Positions 1 to 3,589 of a DNA stretch of 5,887 nt are shown here, one piece after another (positions within the stretch are counted from its first letter, which is position 1; every line of letters starts with the position of its first letter). The translations under genes were made by a program, and so were the position numbers. The notes under the pieces are model-generated. The model worked only from the letters and a program-made list of their open reading frames with translations, was not told the DNA's origin and searched no databases. The stretch covers positions 1 through 5,887 of the forward strand of contig DMNE01000131.1 of the NCBI GenBank assembly GCA_003453735.1, given 5' to 3'. Origin of the DNA: Nitrospiraceae bacterium. GTDB lineage: Bacteria; Nitrospirota; Thermodesulfovibrionia; Thermodesulfovibrionales; UBA9159.

Positions 1-294
1 ATACTCACTGATAAACCTTTCCCGCCGCATCTTGTCGCTGACAGGGTCTCCCGAAGAGATCAGCTTTTTTTCATCAGGGCCGAAGATCGACAACAACTCT
101 TTGTCGTCATTCGATTTTGTTGCAGCAACAAAGGCTTTCACCGCCTCTTCAGCAGATGCATATCCCTTCTGTTTCACTGCTGCATCAGCCGCAATCCCGG
201 CAAAGACAAAGATCATGACCACAAGAGTTGCCGCGAGAAGCCGAACCACATAGAGGGAGGAGCGTCTCTTATCATTTAGTTCCGGTAAGATCAT
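1..294 (-). CDS. DUF2950 family protein, N-terminal part (3' end beyond window)
   Basis: The frame opens at ATG 294-292 and stays open to base 1, giving 98 residues with no stop, so the C-terminal part is outside the window. Residues about 14-40 form a hydrophobic stretch (LYVVRLLAATLVVMIFVFAG) followed by small residues, read as a signal peptide or membrane anchor; the protein should therefore act in the periplasm or envelope. After it comes a segment typical of the DUF2950 start: YASAEEAVKAFVAATKS, then LLSIFGPDEKKLISSGDPVSD and RRERFISEY. The LGP...SGDPV...RF..Y pattern is how I recognise the family. The biochemical function is unknown. It lies 50 bp downstream of the DUF3300 gene with no visible terminator between them, so co-transcription is likely; DUF3300-DUF2950 adjacency recurs in proteobacteria (from memory). 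The start is supported by an AAGGGAG Shine-Dalgarno just upstream. Confidence 0.92.
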   Translation of the reverse strand, partial: MILPELNDKRRSSLYVVRLLAATLVVMIFVFAGIAADAAVKQKGYASAEEAVKAFVAATKSNDDKELLSIFGPDEKKLISSGDPVSDKMRRERFISEY

Positions 295-300
295 TTTCGT

Positions 301-307
301 CTCCCTT
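301..307 (-). promoter_or_regulatory. Ribosome binding site of the DUF2950 gene
   Basis: Read on the minus strand the sequence is AAGGGAG-ACGAAA-ATG, a strong Shine-Dalgarno with a 6-nt spacer. It fixes the start at 294. The rest of the 50-bp gap to the DUF3300 stop is very AT-rich and shows no terminator hairpin. Confidence 0.8.
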
Positions 308-344
308 GAATATCTATATATTAATAATTGGTATCTCTCCATGA

Positions 345-1568
345 CTACCTCCTGCCTCCGCCGCGACTGCCTCCGCCGCTCCTCGATGCTCCGCCACCGC
401 CTGCACCCCGGCTGCCCGATGACATGCTCCGCCTGCTGGAACTGCCGCGGTTGCTGATATCACGCGTTGCGCTTCCGCTCCGGTCCCCACCCGAAAAAGC
501 GCTGCTCCTCTGCCCGGAGAAATCCCGCCCTCCGGTTCCGGCCCGGGCTTCCTGGCCGCCTCGCTGGGCGGCACCCTGGCTGCTTTTGAATTGGTCAGCA
601 CCTCCACGGGCAATATTCTGCCTGCCTGTCTCGGCACGGCCGCGAAAGTTTTCGCGGGATTGGATTGCTTGGTTTGTTGACGCCCTGTTGAACTTCTGTG
701 CCGTCGCTTGGTCCCGGTAGGAAACTCCTTTGCGATGCGCAGAGTTGTGCTGCCAATTTCCCCCGCCGCCCTGATACTGCCTCGCATATGCCCCGCGGTT
801 GATGTTCCTGTTGAAATTGGCATTCCTGTTAACATTGATGTTGACATTACCACTATGCCAGTTGCAGCCACCCCATGCGTAGCCCCATGCTGCGCCGATA
901 GCTACACCGGCAGCAAAGCCGAATACCGCTGCTCCTGCCACATAACCAGGCGGATAGTAATAGTACGGCGGATAGGCCGGGTATGGCCATACGCCATAGA
1001 CCACTGTCGGATTGTAGGCGGGCACATAGACAACCGTAGGGCTAGGAGATTGGATAACAATGGTCTGGGTCTCCTTCTCGACGATCACCGTCTGTTCCTT
1101 CGTCGTTTTCAGGTAGCCCGCCGCATCTGCCTTTTTCCGAAGCTGCTGGACAATATCCATAACGTCTTTTTGCTGGGCCAGGAAAGCATCTCCCAACTTT
1201 TGTGTCCAGTCCAGCTTCTGGCTCATCATATCAAGGACCTGGGGAAAGTTGACCAGTGACTTTACGCTCGGATCCCATTGCTGTTTCTCAAGCGCTGCAG
1301 CTAGTGCATCCCCCTTGAGATCCTTGTTCTGGTTTGCCCATCTGTCTGCCTGTACCACTTCAAGCGGATATGTCGAAGCCATTAGTATCTGGGCGAGCAG
1401 GGAATCCGGATAAAGCGCGATTGGTGCAAGCACCTGTTCCAATTCTCCCTGTGAGAAAACCGGCTTTGCCTCTTCCTGCGCCGCCGCCCTTGATGGTAGC
1501 GACTCGAATGGAACGATCAACGCAAAAGTCATGAACAAGCTCACCACACGCATAACAGTCTTTGTCAT
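345..1568 (-). CDS. DUF3300 family secreted protein with Gly/Ser/Arg/Asn-rich tail
   Basis: The product is 407 residues. Residues 1-30 look like a Sec signal peptide: TKTVMR, a hydrophobic core VVSLFMTFALIVPF, and a small-residue end SRAAA-QEE. Residues about 38-180 carry the DUF3300 hallmarks: QVLAPIALYPDSLLAQILMA, STYPLEVVQADRW, WDPSVKSLVNFPQVLDMM, a helical stretch with LRKKADAAGYL, and the beta-rich VIVIQSP..VVYVPAYNPTVVYG. Next come a Tyr/Pro run (PYPAYPPYYYYPPGY, about 195-209) and a Gly/Ala-rich hydrophobic segment (210-233) that could insert into or lie against a membrane. From about 240 to 407 the chain is low complexity, first Asn-rich (NVNINVNRNANFNRNINR), then Gly/Ser/Arg-rich and strongly basic at the end, so probably disordered. 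Function is unknown; the envelope location is inferred from the signal peptide. ATG 1568 is chosen because it has a strong Shine-Dalgarno and begins the signal peptide; the frame extends upstream to GTG 1715, but that would bury the signal sequence behind 49 polar residues. Confidence 0.95.
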   Translation of the reverse strand: MTKTVMRVVSLFMTFALIVPFESLPSRAAAQEEAKPVFSQGELEQVLAPIALYPDSLLAQILMASTYPLEVVQADRWANQNKDLKGDALAAALEKQQWDPSVKSLVNFPQVLDMMSQKLDWTQKLGDAFLAQQKDVMDIVQQLRKKADAAGYLKTTKEQTVIVEKETQTIVIQSPSPTVVYVPAYNPTVVYGVWPYPAYPPYYYYPPGYVAGAAVFGFAAGVAIGAAWGYAWGGCNWHSGNVNINVNRNANFNRNINRGAYARQYQGGGGNWQHNSAHRKGVSYRDQATAQKFNRASTNQAIQSRENFRGRAETGRQNIARGGADQFKSSQGAAQRGGQEARAGTGGRDFSGQRSSAFSGGDRSGSATRDISNRGSSSRRSMSSGSRGAGGGGASRSGGGSRGGGRR

Positions 1569-1572
1569 AATG

Positions 1573-1580
1573 CCTTCCTT
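1573..1580 (-). promoter_or_regulatory. Ribosome binding site that decides the DUF3300 start
   Basis: On the minus strand AAGGAAGG is followed by CATT and then ATG (1568). This favours the signal-peptide start over the in-frame GTG at 1715, which has no comparable site directly in front of it. Confidence 0.75.
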
Positions 1581-1727
1581 TTCCCGGAACCACGGGGATA
1601 TCAAGAGGCTGTCCGTGTCTTCCACTCGTCTTTCACTTATATCACTTTCTGGCACACCTGCGAGAATATTCACGCGGTGCTCCCTGCACGATTTCCTGCT
1701 TCTTGTTGTTTTCACGCCGACTCGATT

Positions 1728-2600
1728 CTAAGCATCCAGATGCCTCTTATCATTTTCTTGATGACGGCAGCTTCTGCCTTCATCCGGTCCTCCAACGAAT
1801 TTATTGCCGTGCTTCACCCGATCCACCGCCGGCGGTTTCCAGTCACAACCGGACGCTGCTTCCTTAGACCGGCAAATCAGCATGGCGAGGGAGAAATCAC
1901 CTTCAGGGGACGGCAGCCAATTTTCTTCCTTGTCTATGCCCGGCGACTCACACTGGATATACAGGTCGACTGAACCGTCTGCATCGCTCTTCAACTTGTC
2001 GCATTGACTCAGCGTGTAACGGTTGAGCGGGTTGGGGCTAAAGAAATTCTCGGCGTTATATAAAGTCAGGGCCCAGAAGCCGTTGGCCAGGGACAGACCA
2101 CCAGTCACTATACGGACCACATAACGGTTCGCACCGCTAAGCCGTTCGCCGTCACTGTCCTTGTAGGTCCAGGCACATAAAGCCTCATGAAGCATATGTT
2201 CCCCAAGCCCGAAATATACCGCCGCCGCCATGAAAAGGGTGTCCGTCCCGTACACTTCATCACCGAAAATCTGCCAGCCATCACCATTTGTGCTGGCGGT
2301 GAGGCCTGGGATACCAGCCCCCAAAAAAACCTTAGGGCGGGAAGCCGGGCTGGCCTGACTTCGTACGGGAGGGCGCTTATCTAGCGGTTCTACAAGTCCG
2401 TTCACCGGTTTCCCGCGCATCCCGTTCGGGTCAATGTCCGGGGATCCAGGCGCCGGCGGCAAAATCGAATTTTCTTTTCGAACGCGCTGTCGCCTTTTTC
2501 TGCGCAACGCCTGCATGGCAGCAGCGACAGCCATCAAAATAAAGATGGCCGCCAGAAGGACAGGCAATATGAATGATGATAAAATTGCCATTATCTTCAC
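1728..2600 (-). CDS. Membrane-anchored DUF1214 domain protein lacking DUF1254
   Basis: The product is 290 residues. Residues about 5-30 are a transmembrane helix (ILSSFILPVLLAAIFILMAVAAAM) followed by a basic stop-transfer stretch (RRKRRQRVRK, about 33-42), so I infer an N-in anchor with the rest outside. Residues 47-105 are a Pro-rich, probably flexible linker. Residues about 106-263 match DUF1214: YGTDTLFMAAAVYFGLG, LSGANRYVVRI, NGFWALTLYNAENFFSPNPLNRY, ADGSVDLYIQCESPG, KEENWLPSP and a closing WKPPAVDRVK. The DUF1254 domain that usually precedes DUF1214 is absent. About 27 polar residues follow the usual domain end. The biochemical role is unknown. The start is GTG 2600, which overlaps the stop of a small upstream ORF by GTGA; ATG 2591, three codons in, is the alternative, and neither has a strong Shine-Dalgarno. 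It lies about 130 bp after the ABM gene and 159 bp before the DUF3300 start. Confidence 0.85.
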   Translation of the reverse strand: MKIMAILSSFILPVLLAAIFILMAVAAAMQALRRKRRQRVRKENSILPPAPGSPDIDPNGMRGKPVNGLVEPLDKRPPVRSQASPASRPKVFLGAGIPGLTASTNGDGWQIFGDEVYGTDTLFMAAAVYFGLGEHMLHEALCAWTYKDSDGERLSGANRYVVRIVTGGLSLANGFWALTLYNAENFFSPNPLNRYTLSQCDKLKSDADGSVDLYIQCESPGIDKEENWLPSPEGDFSLAMLICRSKEAASGCDWKPPAVDRVKHGNKFVGGPDEGRSCRHQENDKRHLDA

Positions 2601-2695
2601 ATGTGCTTATTCAACAAGATAGAGATTTCCATGCGTTTCGCACGCGTTCTTTTATGCTGTCTCTTTTCTGTATCCTTGTAATTTAATGAGTCCAC
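2597..2695 (-). CDS. Possible 32-aa basic leader peptide coupled to the DUF1214 gene
   Basis: A short frame runs from GTG 2695-2693 to TGA 2599-2597. It encodes a very basic N-terminal half (KDTEKRQHKRTRAKR) followed by MEISILLNKHM. In front lies AGGAG (2707-2703) with a 7-nt spacer, the best Shine-Dalgarno in this gap. Its stop overlaps the DUF1214 GTG start in the four-base form GTGA, the classic arrangement for translational coupling, and the DUF1214 start has no good Shine-Dalgarno of its own. I do not recognise the peptide. It may be a true small protein, a leader whose translation delivers ribosomes to the next gene, or a chance frame; 33 codons is too short for codon statistics to decide. 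Confidence 0.4.
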   Translation of the reverse strand: MDSLNYKDTEKRQHKRTRAKRMEISILLNKHM

Positions 2696-2702
2696 GTTCA
2701 AT

Positions 2703-2707
2703 CTCCT
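2703..2707 (-). promoter_or_regulatory. Strong Shine-Dalgarno in the ABM-DUF1214 gap
   Basis: AGGAG on the minus strand sits 7 nt before GTG 2695. It lies about 100 nt from the DUF1214 start and so cannot serve that start directly, which is the main argument for the 32-codon ORF being translated. Confidence 0.5.
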
Positions 2708-2729
2708 AAATATCCCATCTAATTCTGTC

Positions 2730-3041
2730 TCAGCGGTCGCTGGAAACCAGACGGTATCGCACCTCGGACTTCGCACTCAACACCTTCAGTGCACCGATCA
2801 AAACTCTGAATAAGTCTGACTTTAGATAGTTGTCAAGGTGGTCCTGTGTATCCCATTCCTCAATAAGATTAAACTTGCTGCTGTCACTCGCATCCTCGTA
2901 GAAAGTGCATTTGGAGAACCCTTCTTCCTTCTCCAAGTTCTGCTGGAGTGATCGGAGGGTTTGCACTAACTCTTCTCGCTTGCCTTGAATGACCTTGAGC
3001 GTGACCGTCAACTTATTTATAGCGCTTCTCTTTTTGCGCAC
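2730..3041 (-). CDS. ABM-fold putative quinol monooxygenase
   Basis: The product is 103 residues from GTG 3041. It is a single alpha+beta-barrel domain of the antibiotic biosynthesis monooxygenase type (PF03992): a first strand NKLTVTLKVIQGK, a helix REELVQTLRSLQQNLEKEEG, a strand CTFYEDASDSSKFNLIEEW, the helix TQDHLDNYLKSDLFRVLIGA, and a closing strand EVRYRLV. Family members are small cytoplasmic homodimers; some oxidise quinols or polyketides without a cofactor, but many have no known substrate, so the reaction here is open. The position usually held by His in the W..aHl..S motif is Tyr (DNYLKSDLF). The frame runs further up to ATG 3080 and TTG 3089, but a sigma-54 promoter covers 3101-3085 with a predicted transcription start near 3074, inside that extension. 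GTG 3041 has GGGGG 11 nt upstream and gives the usual family length. If the promoter is wrong, ATG 3080 (116 aa) is the alternative. Confidence 0.85.
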   Translation of the reverse strand: MRKKRSAINKLTVTLKVIQGKREELVQTLRSLQQNLEKEEGFSKCTFYEDASDSSKFNLIEEWDTQDHLDNYLKSDLFRVLIGALKVLSAKSEVRYRLVSSDR

Positions 3042-3052
3042 AGCAAATATTT

Positions 3053-3057
3053 CCCCC
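3053..3057 (-). promoter_or_regulatory. Ribosome binding site supporting GTG 3041
   Basis: GGGGG followed by AAATATTTGCT and GTG on the minus strand. The spacer (11 nt) is a little long, but the site lies downstream of the predicted transcript start, unlike anything before ATG 3080, where GGA abuts the start codon. Confidence 0.45.
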
Positions 3058-3084
3058 AGCGCAGACAATTTGTCTAACATTCCG

Positions 3085-3101
3085 AGCAAAGGTTATGCCA
3101 A
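3085..3101 (-). promoter_or_regulatory. Sigma-54 (RpoN) -24/-12 promoter upstream of the ABM gene
   Basis: The minus strand reads TTGGCATAACCTTTGCT. GG (3099-3098) and GC (3087-3086) are separated by exactly 10 nt, and the match to TGGCAC-N5-TTGC(A/T) has a single mismatch (T for C at the sixth position). The predicted start of transcription, 12 nt past the -12 C, is near 3074. An enhancer-binding activator of sigma-54 is encoded immediately upstream, which strengthens the call. An AT-rich stretch (3101-3180) behind the promoter would suit DNA bending. Confidence 0.75.
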
Positions 3102-3549
3102 TCAATATTCATTTTTCAGAAAAAAGATAATCATATGATATTATGAGTTTTATCGGAAATTGAACTTTTTGTCATTTAAGGAAATAGCAGAATAGGATTC
3201 CATTCAATCACGACATATCGCGAGTTCCTGAAATATCGCGGCGAGTTACAGGAGCAGGAAGCCTAAAGGTTTTTCGGAGGCCGTCCGTGGTTGCAGCTTT
3301 TTCGGAAAAATATTGCGGATCGTTCTTGAGTATCTGCAGGGATCCCGGGACTCAAGCCGAGTACTCTTCGAAGCAGGTTTTCCTTCTGTCCGTGCTCTTC
3401 CCCATCATTATGATGAAGCAGCCCCCCCTGGCACTGCCAAAATGCCCTGTGTTTATTGCAAGAAGTCATCTTTATATAAATAAAGGCTTTGCAGAAGTGT
3501 GTATAAAAAAGGCTTGCAAGAAATTGTCATTTGTTGATATATTGGTAGG
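3090..3549. other. 460-bp intergenic region between activator and ABM genes
   Basis: No convincing gene is seen. Contents from the activator side: an inverted-repeat cluster at the activator stop (3536-3574); three TTGCAAGAA-like repeats (3456-3464, 3489-3496, 3514-3522); a TGGCA-C-TGCCA palindrome (3429-3439) beside a run of seven C (3422-3428); weak open frames on both strands (3208-3408 minus with an internal TGA, 3263-3469 minus, 3287-3589 plus); two ATATCGCG boxes (3215-3222, 3233-3240); an AT-rich block with the palindrome ATCATATGAT (3130-3139); and the sigma-54 promoter. No clear Rho-independent terminator for the activator is visible. Confidence 0.7.
3215..3247. repeat. Pair of ATATCGCG...AGTT direct repeats, candidate activator sites
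   Basis: ATATCGCGAGTT (3215-3226) recurs as ATATCGCG-GCG-AGTT (3233-3247), 18 bp apart start to start. The pair lies roughly 140-170 bp upstream of the predicted sigma-54 transcription start, the usual range for enhancer-binding activator sites. The DNA itself shows only the repeat; activator binding is inference. Confidence 0.4.
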
Positions 3550-3589
3550 CTACCGATATATCGTTAATATATCGCCTCCTTCTTCATGA
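3287..3589 (+). CDS. Weak plus-strand ORF, 100 aa, unrecognised
   Basis: A GTG-initiated frame has a good Shine-Dalgarno (CGGAGG, 3275-3280, 6-nt spacer) and ends at TGA 3587-3589, overlapping the last 40 bp of the activator gene in antisense. It contains a hydrophobic patch ([13 protein letters not shown]), several Cys and a Lys-rich C-terminal third, but resembles no family I know. The C-terminal part is encoded by AT-rich repeat DNA. It may well be chance; it is listed because the ribosome site is good and it is the only sizeable frame of its strand in this gap. Confidence 0.15.
   Translation: MVAAFSEKYCGSFLSICRDPGTQAEYSSKQVFLLSVLFPIIMMKQPPLALPKCPVFIARSHLYINKGFAEVCIKKACKKLSFVDILVGYRYIVNISPPSS
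3536..3574. repeat. Overlapping inverted repeats at the activator stop codon
   Basis: GATATATTGGTAG (3536-3548) and CTACCGATATATC (3550-3562) form arms around a single central base, with 12 of 13 positions complementary. A second, perfect repeat CGATATAT (3554-3561) / ATATATCG (3567-3574) with a 5-bp spacer overlaps it, and CGATATATCG (3554-3563) is itself palindromic. The activator's TAG stop (3552-3550) lies in the first repeat. No T-run follows on the transcribed side, so a protein-binding site or a transcript-stabilising hairpin fits better than a simple terminator. Confidence 0.6.

Noticed and set aside
314..871. Long minus-strand frame of 185 codons and plus-strand frame of 130 codons (328-720) over the DUF3300 tail
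   Set aside because: Both are frame shadows of the GC-rich, low-complexity Gly/Ser/Arg coding region. They give Pro/Arg/Ala-rich products without ribosome sites or recognisable domains.
708..1259. Plus-strand frame of 183 codons
   Set aside because: It lies entirely antisense to the well-supported DUF3300 domain, has an Arg/Ile-rich composition and resembles no known family.
1569..1727. A sigma-70 promoter for DUF3300 (GATATAAG near the middle of the gap)
   Set aside because: A TATAAG-like -10 can be drawn, but no acceptable -35 lies 16-18 bp upstream; no GG-N10-GC element was found either.
2631..2643. TGCG-TTT-CGCA hairpin as a terminator after the ABM gene
   Set aside because: The stem is only four pairs and no U-tract follows; too weak to call.
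3100..3112. IHF site next to the sigma-54 promoter (AATCAA-TATT-CAT)
   Set aside because: The first half fits WATCAA but the TTR half does not match, and it abuts the -24 element rather than lying between promoter and enhancer.
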